A DNA stretch of 64,000 nucleotides from positions 1 to 64,000 of the forward strand of contig CAJUTC010000009.1 in assembly GCA_910589195.1 (NCBI GenBank). The letters are read 5' to 3'. Source of the DNA: an uncultured Lachnospiraceae bacterium. Lineage in GTDB: Bacteria > Bacillota > Clostridia > Lachnospirales > Lachnospiraceae. Position 1 is the first letter of the stretch. Every line of letters begins with the position of its first letter. A program made the translations under genes and the position numbers. Positions 45,582 to 54,144 of the stretch are shown here, one piece after another. The notes under the pieces are model-generated. The model was given only the letters and a program-made list of their open reading frames with translations, made no database searches and was not told the origin of the DNA.

Positions 45582-46434
45582 TCTTCAGCCTCCCCTTCCA
45601 TAATTTAAACTTTCCGGCAGGGGCAGCGCTTTCCTCCGTATTGCTTGACAATGCTTTCTTTAAGGCTTCCCCGTCATTAATTCTGGTCAGCTTTCCTCCC
45701 TCTGCCAACGTAACCCTTCCCGTTTCCTCAGAAACTACAATCGTCAGGCTGTCAGTTACCTCTGAGATTCCAACTGCCGCCCTATGCCTGGTCCCTAATT
45801 CCTTACTAATGGACATGTTATCAGAAAGGGGAAGATAACAGGTAGCCGCCGCCACACGGTTTCCACGGATCACAACCGCGCCGTCATGGAGCGGGGTATT
45901 ATGCTCAAATATATTAATCAGAAGCTGACTGCTTACCAGGCCGTTTACCTCGATACCGGTACGCTCAATTTCCTTTAATGTATCGCCTTTTTCAATTACC
46001 ATAAGGGCTCCGGTTTTTACCTTGGCCATCTCAAATGTAGCCCTGACTAATTCGCTTACCGTTTTCTCCGTAAAGCCGCTTTCCTCCTTCCCATCGTCAA
46101 ACGAAAGGATATTGGTAAGAATGTTTTTGCTTCCTAACTGCTCCAGCGCCTTGCGCAGTTCCGGCTGGAAAATCACAAGAAGCGCTGTTGCCGCGATTGT
46201 GGCCGTTTTTTCTAAAATCCAAAGAATCGTCCGCAGCTCACAGATTGCGGCAAACACAGTAAACACCAAAATCACCACCAGGCCCTTAAGCAATGTCCAG
46301 GCCCGTGTATTTTTAATCCAAAACAATACTTCATAAATCAGTACTGAAATAATTACAATTTCAATCAGATTCCTGATGCTGATTCTCTGCAAAAATGACA
46401 GCCAGGAGCGAATACCTTCCATTAGTTCCGCCAT
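45559..46434 (-). CDS. cdaA: Diadenylate cyclase CdaA
   Basis: 291 residues. Three N-terminal membrane segments (~20-95), then the DAC domain with the catalytic DGA in LHDGAVVIRG and RHR in LGTRHRAAVGI. It makes c-di-AMP from two ATP, controlling potassium, osmotic and cell-wall balance. The ATG at 46434 follows GGGAGGATA; a longer frame to 46479 lacks a site. The usual third gene, glmM, is absent; ptsH-ptsI take its place. Confidence 0.93.
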   Translation of the reverse strand: MAELMEGIRSWLSFLQRISIRNLIEIVIISVLIYEVLFWIKNTRAWTLLKGLVVILVFTVFAAICELRTILWILEKTATIAATALLVIFQPELRKALEQLGSKNILTNILSFDDGKEESGFTEKTVSELVRATFEMAKVKTGALMVIEKGDTLKEIERTGIEVNGLVSSQLLINIFEHNTPLHDGAVVIRGNRVAAATCYLPLSDNMSISKELGTRHRAAVGISEVTDSLTIVVSEETGRVTLAEGGKLTRINDGEALKKALSSNTEESAAPAGKFKLWKGRLKNERNSNP

Positions 46435-46514
46435 GGTGCCATATCCTCCCTTCCTAAATCCTGTTTCCCTTCCATCCACAGCACAATTCTGCCGCTGTGC
46501 CCGCTTTCCAAAAA

Positions 46515-47450
46515 TCAGGAATCTTTCCTTTTATTAATTCTCTGCACCTTTACATCTGGCGCAGTTACTGCCATTTTGGGGACAGCCTTTACATAATAGT
46601 AGTAATCATCATCCTGGAACTGCAGGAATTCGGTTCTGGAATAATCCACCGCAAATACAAAAAACTGGAAAATAAATGCCAAAACCAGTGATATCATCAC
46701 TCCTATTATAATCGAACCAACTGACAAATTCACATTCATCCGGGAATTTCCGAAAAAAATAACTGCCAGCTCCACCACAACTCCTGCCGCAATCGCAATG
46801 GTCCATGCGTATGCTACTGACAGGCTTTTAATCAAATACACCACAATCGCCGCCGCCGCAAAGGTAAGGACCATAAGCATCATCATTTCATTACGCAGCA
46901 GGCTGTCTAAAATTTGCATGTATTTCTGGGTAATATCAATTGTCGCTGCCCCGGCTAAGACACCTGCGTTCTGTTTGGCGTAAATCAACAGATAGTAGAA
47001 AAAAACACCAGCACACATCGGGATCAGCGCGGACAGGCCGCAGGACAGACCGATAATCAAAGGCACTACAAGCGGTACCCGAAAGAAAAACAACATCGGG
47101 GTAATCACCATAATCACCGAATTACCTGGCTGGAAGCCGCTGTAAAGAATAGCCACTGTCAGAACCAGGATGCCTGTGATCACGGCCAGATCAAGCGACA
47201 TGCTGTACAAGTGCAACATCATAAAAACAGCCGCGACACATGTAAGGACGCTAACCGGAAGAAACGCACACAGCAGGCTGACTGCCGTAAAAATCAGCGG
47301 GTTTTTTAATAATTCCATAAAGCCCAAATTTTGGTTTAACAAAATAAACACAACCATGGAAAACAGAAACTTCCAAATAGGGTTCACAATAAAACTATAT
47401 TTTCCGTAAAAGGCTTTCAGACGTTCCTTAAATACCAGAAGACCGATCAT
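46515..47450 (-). CDS. Multi-pass membrane protein, unknown function
   Basis: 311 residues with ~8 hydrophobic segments; only short hydrophilic turns and a charged C-terminus (APDVKVQRINKRKDS). I do not recognise a family. Its start overlaps the end of the gene at 47428-47874 and it precedes cdaA by 80 bases, so it belongs to the cda operon. A role in cell-envelope or c-di-AMP-linked processes would be guesswork from position. Confidence 0.75.
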   Translation of the reverse strand: MIGLLVFKERLKAFYGKYSFIVNPIWKFLFSMVVFILLNQNLGFMELLKNPLIFTAVSLLCAFLPVSVLTCVAAVFMMLHLYSMSLDLAVITGILVLTVAILYSGFQPGNSVIMVITPMLFFFRVPLVVPLIIGLSCGLSALIPMCAGVFFYYLLIYAKQNAGVLAGAATIDITQKYMQILDSLLRNEMMMLMVLTFAAAAIVVYLIKSLSVAYAWTIAIAAGVVVELAVIFFGNSRMNVNLSVGSIIIGVMISLVLAFIFQFFVFAVDYSRTEFLQFQDDDYYYYVKAVPKMAVTAPDVKVQRINKRKDS

Positions 47451-47874
47451 AACGAACGCCCTCCTTTGACATCTCCTTCACCTTGTTCTGATACTCATAC
47501 CGCTTCTCTAAGCGTTTTAGTTTTGCCATATAAATCCGCATGCCGGCAATGGAATACTCATATCGTTTCCAGTAAACCACCGCTGTAATCAGCAGATAAA
47601 GTACCAAACCTCCCAAATAAATGAGCCCAAACCGCTTTCCAAGGGACAGCAACATGTCAATCTCAATATTCGTCAAAAGCAGTTCCAAATGGTACAAAAC
47701 CCAAAGGATGATGCCCAGAAGGCAGCATAACGTATATCCGAAAAAGGCCCCCAGCAAATGGCGGCTGATATAGTCACTTCTAAAATAGCAGCTTAATGGA
47801 AAAATTTTCTTTCCTTCTTTTTGTTCAAACATGGCAATGCTTGTCATCAGTTTGATCTTCTCTTCATTCAGCAT
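47428..47874 (-). CDS. Small membrane protein, unknown function
   Basis: 148 residues starting MLNEEKIKLMTSIAMFEQKEGKK, with two hydrophobic segments (~40-65 and ~85-108) and a basic, helical C-terminus (MAKLKRLEKRYEYQNKVKEMSK). The ATG at 47874 follows AAAAGGAGC; the frame extension to 48036 has no site. It is the first gene of the cda-pts string with a promoter at 47946-47918. No family recognised. Confidence 0.7.
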   Translation of the reverse strand: MLNEEKIKLMTSIAMFEQKEGKKIFPLSCYFRSDYISRHLLGAFFGYTLCCLLGIILWVLYHLELLLTNIEIDMLLSLGKRFGLIYLGGLVLYLLITAVVYWKRYEYSIAGMRIYMAKLKRLEKRYEYQNKVKEMSKEGVRYDRSSGI

Positions 47875-47917
47875 ATTGCCGCTCCTTTTCTCTTGCAACC
47901 TCAGAACACTTCTTCTT

Positions 47918-47946
47918 ATTGTAACATATAATTTCTGTCTTTGCGA
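47918..47946 (-). promoter_or_regulatory. Promoter of the cda-pts gene string
   Basis: TCGCAA, 17 bases, TACAAT on the minus strand, ~45 bases before the first ATG. The -10 is good, the -35 moderate. Confidence 0.6.
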
Positions 47947-48101
47947 GTAGTTATACCAAATTTTTATAAATTTGTAATGAAACATCAAAGGGCTGCTGTA
48001 AGAAACGAGAAAATCAAGCATCGAAACCCAGAACAATAAACCGTAGACATATTACTATCACAATTTTCTGGATCCTTGGCAAATCAACAGACGAAAGTCC
48101 A

Positions 48102-48149
48102 TAAGAATACCAGGCAAAGGGGAAATCAAAATCCCCTGCTGCCTGGTAT
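48102..48149 (-). terminator. Terminator of the MacAB-like operon
   Basis: On the minus strand ATACCAGGC..AGGGGA, loop, TTCCCCT..GCCTGGTAT, a long double-part stem, followed by TCTTATG. It lies 25 bases past the permease stop. Confidence 0.7.
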
Positions 48150-48173
48150 CTCTTTTGTGGTTCCTATGTCACC

Positions 48174-49388
48174 CTATTCATACCGGAGCGCGTCAATCGG
48201 ATCCGCTTTTGCTGCTTTTGAAGCAGGATATAATCCAAAGAAAATTCCAACCATGGCGGAAAATCCCACCGCAAGAATAACAATAACAGGCTTAATCACC
48301 ACCGGAACGCCTAATGCCAAACCGCCCAGGCTTACCAGACCGGCTCCGATCAGAATCCCGATAATGCCTCCCATTGCGGATAAGGTAGCAGACTCTGTTA
48401 AAAACTGGATCAATACATCCCTGGTTTTTGCCCCCAGAGCTTTCCTGATTCCGATTTCTCTGGTTCTCTCCGTCACCGAAACCAGCATAATATTCATAAT
48501 TCCGATACCTCCTACAATCAGGGAAATGGCCGCAATCCCTCCTACAGCAGCGGAAAGGCCTCCCATCATTTGATCAATAGAGCCCATTTCTTCCATCGCC
48601 GTATACATATAAATTTGTTCTGGCTGCCTTCCCTTTATTTTTGCCACATAATTGGTAAAGCGGGTGAAAAAGTCATTCAAATCCACATCCTCCGCGGCAT
48701 AAATATGATATACTCCAAAATAGTCATTGGGCCAGGTAAGGATGGTGTATGGGATATAGGCGGAGCCTCCTTCCCCTGTATCCCCCATCATCAGCGCCTG
48801 GAAGGGACTCATATCTTTCCGGTATACGCCTACTACCGTATAATCCTGGACTTCTCCCCAAACGGTTATGCGGAAGGAAAGGCCTACCGCGTTTTCCGTT
48901 CCAAACATACGCATGGCGCTTTTTACATCCAAAACCGCATTCTTTTTTCTGCCCAAAATATCTCCCTGGTTTAAGTAGCGCCCATATACCATATTAACTG
49001 GCTGCACATCCTGATAATTATAGTCAATTCCGCTTAAACTGAAGCGAACGGTATTCCTGCCATAGGTTGCGTCGCCATCAACCGACATATTGCTGTCAAT
49101 ATAGGCAAGCTCATCACCGAACACTTCTTTGATCCGCTCCATCTCATCTAAGGTAAAGTAATCACTTTGCCGAAAATCATCAATCATCCAGCTTCGAATC
49201 TGGCAAAATCCCTGGGTGATGCCAACGTCCTTATACAGATCCGCAAACATGCTCCGCATAGTATCACCGATGGAAACGATGGAAATTACGGAGCCAATCC
49301 CGATTACAATTCCAAGCATAGTCAGAACGGAACGCATTTTATTGGCACGGATGGCAGAAAATGCCATTGCCATATTTTCAATCAACAT
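48174..49388 (-). CDS. MacB/FtsX-type ABC transporter permease
   Basis: 404 residues. N-terminal membrane segment (~22-42, SVLTMLGIVIGIGSVISIVSIG), a large extracytoplasmic MacB-PCD domain (~45-270), then three C-terminal segments with the FtsX motif TERTREIGIRKALGAKTRDVL. With the ATPase and adaptor upstream it forms a tripartite-type exporter, in Gram-positives often for peptides or antibiotics. The start overlaps the ATPase end by 11 bases. Confidence 0.9.
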   Translation of the reverse strand: MLIENMAMAFSAIRANKMRSVLTMLGIVIGIGSVISIVSIGDTMRSMFADLYKDVGITQGFCQIRSWMIDDFRQSDYFTLDEMERIKEVFGDELAYIDSNMSVDGDATYGRNTVRFSLSGIDYNYQDVQPVNMVYGRYLNQGDILGRKKNAVLDVKSAMRMFGTENAVGLSFRITVWGEVQDYTVVGVYRKDMSPFQALMMGDTGEGGSAYIPYTILTWPNDYFGVYHIYAAEDVDLNDFFTRFTNYVAKIKGRQPEQIYMYTAMEEMGSIDQMMGGLSAAVGGIAAISLIVGGIGIMNIMLVSVTERTREIGIRKALGAKTRDVLIQFLTESATLSAMGGIIGILIGAGLVSLGGLALGVPVVIKPVIVILAVGFSAMVGIFFGLYPASKAAKADPIDALRYE

Positions 49389-50160
49389 GATTTGCTTCCC
49401 CTTTCCTTACATCGCTGACTACCTGGCCGTCACGGAAGCGGATAACCCGCTCGGTAAATGCCGCAATATCCTCCTCATGGGTTACTACCACCACCGTAGC
49501 CCCTTCTTTGTGAAGCTGCCCAAACAGCTCCATAATCTCTATGGAAGAAGCGGTATCTAAGTTTCCGGTAGGCTCATCTGCCAGGATTAAAGGCGGTTCA
49601 TTTGCCAGAGCCCTGGCAATCGCTACCCTCTGCCTCTGCCCTCCTGACAGTTCATTTGGCATATGCTCATACCGCTTTCCAAGACCCACCCGTTCTAAAA
49701 GCTGAAATGCCCGATCCTGACGTTCCCTTTTCGAAAGCTTGTGGGCATATGTCATAGGAAGCTCCACATTTTTCAGGGCGGAAGTACGGGGAATCAGGTT
49801 AAAGGACTGGAACACAAATCCGATTTTCCGGTTCCGCACCTCGGACAACTGGTTTGGCGTCAATTGGGCCGTGTCGATGCCATCCAGGTAATAATGCCCC
49901 ATAGTAGGCCGATCCAAACAGCCTAAAATATTCATCAGGGTAGACTTTCCGGATCCGGACTGCCCCATAATCGCCACAAAATCCCCCCGCTTTATGGTCA
50001 GGTTGATTTTTTTCAAACCCAGAACTTTAATAGCTCCTGTATCATAGATTTTCACCAGATTTTCAAGCCGGATCAAATCCTGGTTTACATTTTCTGTCAT
50101 ATACGCAGGCAGCTTTTTTTCCTTTTTTCGGAATAACTGTCTAAGATTTCTGTTCTTCAT
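49378..50160 (-). CDS. MacB/LolD-type ABC transporter ATP-binding protein
   Basis: 260 residues. Walker A GQSGSGKSTLMN near residue 65, signature LSGGQRQRVAIARAL, Walker B LILADEPTGNLD, H-loop VVVVTHEED. About 30 basic N-terminal residues (MKNRNLRQLFRKKEKKLPAY) precede the core. ATG at 50160 follows GGAGGTGACAGG; an ATG at 50100 before TENVNQD is an alternative. It energises the permease at 48174-49388. Confidence 0.92.
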   Translation of the reverse strand: MKNRNLRQLFRKKEKKLPAYMTENVNQDLIRLENLVKIYDTGAIKVLGLKKINLTIKRGDFVAIMGQSGSGKSTLMNILGCLDRPTMGHYYLDGIDTAQLTPNQLSEVRNRKIGFVFQSFNLIPRTSALKNVELPMTYAHKLSKRERQDRAFQLLERVGLGKRYEHMPNELSGGQRQRVAIARALANEPPLILADEPTGNLDTASSIEIMELFGQLHKEGATVVVVTHEEDIAAFTERVIRFRDGQVVSDVRKGEANHVD

Positions 50161-50182
50161 AGTAGTTCCTGTCACCTCCAGC

Positions 50183-51589
50183 CTAATTGGCAGCATTGGA
50201 TAACACGCTGGTTCCGTCCTCTAACAGGGCAGACGCATTGATTGCTATGGAGTCGCCGGCTTTCAGGCTTTCTTTATCCACAGGAATAATTTCAATATTA
50301 ATATCGCTTTCCACTCCGGTTTCTACCGGAATCCAGGTAAGGATCTGATTTTCCACCTTCTGGACGTATAAGCTGCCGTCTTCTTTCTGCAGCAGGGCGG
50401 AAATGGGGATTATCAGGGCATCTTCCGATTCTTCCAGAATAATTTCCGCCCGGGCCGTAATTCCGGCAATCAGTTTAGTATTGGGATCGGTAATGGCAAC
50501 CGTAGTGGGGATGACACGTTCAGTTGAGCCGCCGCCCTTTTCTTCTCCAGTAGGCGAAATAGAAGCCACCATGCCGGAAACCTCTTCCCCATTTAAAATA
50601 TCCGCATGGATCGTTACCGGCTGCCCCACTTCCACCTTGCCGATGGAGTATTCACTTACTTTAATTTCCAATTCCAATTGATCCAGGTTTTCAATGATAA
50701 ACATAGGCTTTTCGTCTTCCGGCTTATCCGCAAACTGGCCTACCTTTGTATTCACCCGCACTACAGTGCCTGCGATAGGGCTTTTTATCTGAGCGCTCTC
50801 TAATGCCTCTTTCTTCTTTTCCAGCTCAAATTCCGCATTTCTAATCTGGAGATCGTAAGATTCATTCGCGGCTGGCTTTCCATTTACCAGATTAAAGGAA
50901 TTGACCTGACGCACAGTATCCGCATATGTATTCTGGGCCTGTTCCAGGTTCACAGGCGGTTCGCTTCCTGCCTGCACCATAATAGCTGTCCGATCCAAAG
51001 CTCTCTTTGCCGCCTGGCAGTCCTGCATAGCTTTGGCAAATCCTTGTTCCGCTTCCTTCTGCTGTTCATTTTTCGTGATCACAGCCAGATTATAAGCGTT
51101 CTGGGCAATCTCTACTTCTTTTTCCAAATCGCCGCTGTCTACAATGGCTAAAATTTGATCCTTTTCCACCCGATCCCCTTCTTTTACCCGAAGCTCCATT
51201 ACTTCCGCATGAAGGTTTGATACTACATCCACACTGTCTGTTCCAGATATGGGGCCAGTAATCGCCAAGCGGTTTTGAATGGTTCCAGTTTCTAACACCT
51301 GGGTCGCCACAAAGGGTACGGTTTCTTTGTTTTTGCCAAACAGCATCTTCCATGCCGCAAACAGGAGAAGGACTGCCCCGATTCCTACTACCAGTTTCCG
51401 TTTCCGGCTCCACTTTTTCTTAGGAATCCCTTCTGCCTTCTTTTTCTTTTTTCCCTTCTTTTTTGTCCCTTCTGGTTCCGGAGCCAGAAGGCGTTCCATC
51501 TCATGGTCAAATTCTGCTTCTGCTTCCGTTTTTTGGATGGGAGCAATTTCCTGATTTATCCCTGATTCCTTATTTGATTTCGTTTCCAT
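50183..51589 (-). CDS. MacA/HlyD-type membrane fusion adaptor
   Basis: 468 residues. Cytoplasmic N-terminus with a Lys-rich block (KKKGKKKKKAEGIPKKKW), one membrane segment (~79-96), then barrel-sandwich and helical-hairpin parts (LRVKEGDRVEKDQILAIVD, SAQIKSPIAGTVVRV) and a beta-barrel domain. It links exporter to outside space. ATG at 51589 and a GTG at 51601 (after GGAAGGAA) are both possible. First gene of the operon. Confidence 0.88.
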   Translation of the reverse strand: METKSNKESGINQEIAPIQKTEAEAEFDHEMERLLAPEPEGTKKKGKKKKKAEGIPKKKWSRKRKLVVGIGAVLLLFAAWKMLFGKNKETVPFVATQVLETGTIQNRLAITGPISGTDSVDVVSNLHAEVMELRVKEGDRVEKDQILAIVDSGDLEKEVEIAQNAYNLAVITKNEQQKEAEQGFAKAMQDCQAAKRALDRTAIMVQAGSEPPVNLEQAQNTYADTVRQVNSFNLVNGKPAANESYDLQIRNAEFELEKKKEALESAQIKSPIAGTVVRVNTKVGQFADKPEDEKPMFIIENLDQLELEIKVSEYSIGKVEVGQPVTIHADILNGEEVSGMVASISPTGEEKGGGSTERVIPTTVAITDPNTKLIAGITARAEIILEESEDALIIPISALLQKEDGSLYVQKVENQILTWIPVETGVESDINIEIIPVDKESLKAGDSIAINASALLEDGTSVLSNAAN

Positions 51590-51640
51590 ATCCTGCCTCA
51601 CGTTTCCTTCCGTTTTGATTCACTAAAATAATGATAACGT

Positions 51641-51680
51641 AAAAAATCCTCCTTCTGTTTCGTAAAACGAAGGAGGATTT
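51641..51680 (-). terminator. Terminator after the truncated TRAP permease gene
   Basis: On the minus strand AAATCCTCCTTC, 12-base loop, GAAGGAGGATTTTTT. A textbook hairpin with T-run closing the yia-like operon. Confidence 0.9.
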
Positions 51681-51744
51681 CCATTTACTTCAAATATTTT
51701 ATATTTTTTCGTTCCAATTCCAGGCAGGCCTTTTTGGCACGGTA

Positions 51745-52227
51745 TTAAAACAGTCCCGGGAATATGGCGGAAGGAATTGCCAGCCATACGGTTGGGAATA
51801 ATACCAGCAGCATCAAAACTACAATGGAGGACAGGAAGTAAGGCAGTGTTCCCTTAAATGCGTCCTCAATTTTAATTCCGCTGATGGATGAAGCAATCAG
51901 CAAACAAAGTCCGTAAGGCGGTGTTACCAATCCGAGCGCTAAAGTAACGACAATAATCAGGCCCAGGATAATAGGGCTGATTCCCAGCGCGGTGGCGGAA
52001 GGAAGGATAATGGGCACAAACAGGATCATAGCCGGAACAGCATCCATAAAAGTCCCCACAAACATAAAGAACGCTACCACAACCAGCAAGAACACCAACC
52101 ATCCGCCAGACATATTGGTAAAGAACTGCTGAACAATGGTATTTAACTGATAGTAGCTCAACAGTTCGCCCAACGCGTTAGCCGTAATTTGTATATCAAA
52201 CAACCAGTTATCCATACAATGGCTCAA
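51745..52227 (-). pseudogene. TRAP transporter large permease, C-terminal fragment
   Basis: 160 codons, beginning at a TTG at 52227 or ATG at 52215, encode only the last ~150 residues of a DctM/YiaN-type permease (GTFMDAVPAMILFVPIILP, LALGLVTPPYGLCLLIASSI), where ~425 are normal. The N-terminal two thirds are missing, and no DctQ or DctP genes are present. It follows the yiaK-like gene by 32 bases, so a deletion joined them. A strong terminator follows. Unlikely to transport anything. Confidence 0.85.
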
Positions 52228-52259
52228 TTATTCACAAAATCCCAGTCAAAACATTTGGT

Positions 52260-53267
52260 TTACATAGCCAGTACCTGGTTCCACTTTTCCTCAATCACCG
52301 GAATTCCTTTTTCCAGATTCTCCTGGATGGTCATAGCCTCTGGTTCCCCTGGATACAGAACGGTTCCGCCTTCCTGTGCCGGCTCAGACGATTTAATATC
52401 CGCAACAATGTCATTTACAATCTGATCTGTCAGCTCCTGGCTGTTTGCCTTAGAAGGATCAATCGCAATCATAATTTGGGTCAGGCCAACCTCATCCCCA
52501 AAGGTTCCAATGGTATGAACGGAATTTCCATTGGTCAAAACGGTAGCAATCAAATCCAGTGCGATGGAAATGCCGCTGCCCTTCCAGTACCCCATTGGAA
52601 GAACCCGCCAGGTTTTCTCAATTTCAGCCGGGTCTGTTGTCAAATTCCCCTTGGTGTCATAGCCACCTGGCACTGGAAGCTGAATCCCTTTCAGCTTGCA
52701 GTCCTCAATTTTCCCATAAGAAAACTGGGATACGGCACAGTCGATTACCACATGCTGCCCGTTGCTTCTTGGAACAGCAAAGATAATAGGGTTATTTCCA
52801 ATTTTCCTGTCTTTTCCGCCCCATGCCGGCATATTGGGGCAGGTATTGGACCAGCAGATCCCGATACAGCCCTGATCCGCTGCCTGGAACCCATAACTTC
52901 CGCCTCTCATCCAATGGTTGTTATTCCCCAAAGCCACAATGCCGATGCCGTACTCTTTTGCTAATTGGCAAGCGCGATCCATGGCCAGTTTGGCGTTTAA
53001 GGGGCCGAATCCCCGATGGCCGTTCCAGCGCTCCATGGCTCCTAATTTTAATTCGCAAGTAGCAACAATATCCGGATCAATCTCGCCTTTTTCCAGATAT
53101 TCCACCACTCTTGGGAACCGGTTTAACCCATGGGAATACACGCCGGCCAGGCTGTTCTGGGCAAAAATACCAGCCGCAGCCTCTGCCCGATCCTCAGTAA
53201 AGCCCTTTTTCACCAATACCCGCTTAAATTCACTTACCATAGTTTCGTAGGGAACTCTCTTCATCAT
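52260..53267 (-). CDS. Malate/lactate dehydrogenase-type (Ldh_2) oxidoreductase, YiaK-like
   Basis: 335 residues, Ldh_2 family with LAGVYSHGLNRFPRVVEYL near residue 35, the NNNHWMRGGSYG region and GYWKGSGISIALDLIA. Such enzymes reduce 2-oxo acids with NAD(P)H; YiaK acts on 2,3-diketo-L-gulonate. The company of a YiaL homologue and a TRAP permease remnant matches the yiaKLMNO layout, so that substrate class is plausible but unproven. ATG at 53267 (or 53264) follows GGAGG. A CAATCGATTG operator lies ~60 bases upstream. Confidence 0.88.
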   Translation of the reverse strand: MMKRVPYETMVSEFKRVLVKKGFTEDRAEAAAGIFAQNSLAGVYSHGLNRFPRVVEYLEKGEIDPDIVATCELKLGAMERWNGHRGFGPLNAKLAMDRACQLAKEYGIGIVALGNNNHWMRGGSYGFQAADQGCIGICWSNTCPNMPAWGGKDRKIGNNPIIFAVPRSNGQHVVIDCAVSQFSYGKIEDCKLKGIQLPVPGGYDTKGNLTTDPAEIEKTWRVLPMGYWKGSGISIALDLIATVLTNGNSVHTIGTFGDEVGLTQIMIAIDPSKANSQELTDQIVNDIVADIKSSEPAQEGGTVLYPGEPEAMTIQENLEKGIPVIEEKWNQVLAM

Positions 53268-53327
53268 TTTTCCTCCATTTTCATACTTATTCCATTTCAT
53301 ACCTGATATCGTATTTCGTTCTTTTCG

Positions 53328-53337
53328 CAATCGATTG
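53328..53337. promoter_or_regulatory. LacI-type operator site A (CAATCGATTG)
   Basis: Perfect 10-base palindrome in the gap between yiaL-like and yiaK-like genes, with the same flanks (GCAATCGATTGTTT) as the site at 53883. It may be a secondary site or control an internal start. Confidence 0.6.
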
Positions 53338-53351
53338 TTTTTATGAAAACC

Positions 53352-53828
53352 TTATTGCAGCGCGTTGATATCAATCTTAACCACAATCCGCTTTACTTCC
53401 TGTGGTTTCCCCAACTGGCAAAAGGGACGATGGACATCCTCCGGAAAAAAGATTGCATAACAGCCTGCCCGCATCGGAAGCATAATTTCCTGAACCTTAT
53501 GGTTTTCTTCATAATATAATGTGTCCTTTTCTTCCAGGCAATTCTCTTTTATCCCATTATCCCCCAGATCCGGATAATATCCGATATATTCTTCTCCCTC
53601 AGCCATAAACTGAACTTCAATATAACGTCTGTGCACTTCCGGAAGCTTTTCTTCCCTTGGCCCTGTTTCCCGATGGAATACTTTCGCAATCAGCCGATCA
53701 CCATCCAGAAAATAGGTACCTTCCTTCCAGTCATTTATATTTGACGCCCTGCAGTAATCAAGGGATGTTACAATCTCCTTTGGATATAGACCGCAATATT
53801 CTAACGTGTCAACATGGCCATACACCAT
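53352..53828 (-). CDS. YhcH/YjgK/YiaL family protein
   Basis: 158 residues, DUF386 cupin-like family: EGTYFLDGDRLIAKVF, PEVHRRYIEVQFMAEGEE and FFPEDVHRPFCQ with the conserved histidines. Members accompany uronate, sialate and diketogulonate operons and may act on sugar anomers. ATG at 53828 follows AAAGGAGGAATGCC. Promoter and operator are upstream at 53936-53908 and 53883-53892. Confidence 0.9.
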   Translation of the reverse strand: MVYGHVDTLEYCGLYPKEIVTSLDYCRASNINDWKEGTYFLDGDRLIAKVFHRETGPREEKLPEVHRRYIEVQFMAEGEEYIGYYPDLGDNGIKENCLEEKDTLYYEENHKVQEIMLPMRAGCYAIFFPEDVHRPFCQLGKPQEVKRIVVKIDINALQ

Positions 53829-53882
53829 CCTGGCATTCCTCCTTTCCCTTGATGGCCTGACTGCAATTTAAGCTTTGTTTTG

Positions 53883-53892
53883 CAATCGATTG
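53883..53892. promoter_or_regulatory. LacI-type operator site B (CAATCGATTG)
   Basis: Perfect palindrome lying just downstream of the -10 at 53913-53908, the classic repressor position. Confidence 0.7.
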
Positions 53893-53907
53893 TTTTCTTG
53901 TGATTTC

Positions 53908-53936
53908 ATCATATCACACTATTAATAGTTTTTCAA
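53908..53936 (-). promoter_or_regulatory. Promoter of the yiaL-yiaK-like operon
   Basis: TTGAAA, 17 bases, TATGAT on the minus strand, ~80 bases before the ATG. Confidence 0.75.
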
Positions 53937-54044
53937 CCGCTATTTAATCGTTATTTTTACCTATTTTTACGTTCTACTTTTATGTATTCTGCATATTATC
54001 ATCTTAAATCAGATGAATTTTAATGCTTTTTTATTCTATATTTG

Positions 54045-54054
54045 CAATCGATAG
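54045..54054. promoter_or_regulatory. LacI-type operator site C (CAATCGATAG)
   Basis: One mismatch from the palindrome, in TTTGCAATCGATAGCAAA which is itself a wider inverted repeat. It is ~110 bases upstream of the promoter, a possible looping partner for site B. Confidence 0.55.
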
Positions 54055-54144
54055 CAAAATCAGGTGCACTTTTTTCGATTTTTTCCTGTTAAACCTTGTT
54101 CTATGTGCCTTTCGCCTGTACCGAATCAGGAGCCGTTGCTCTCG

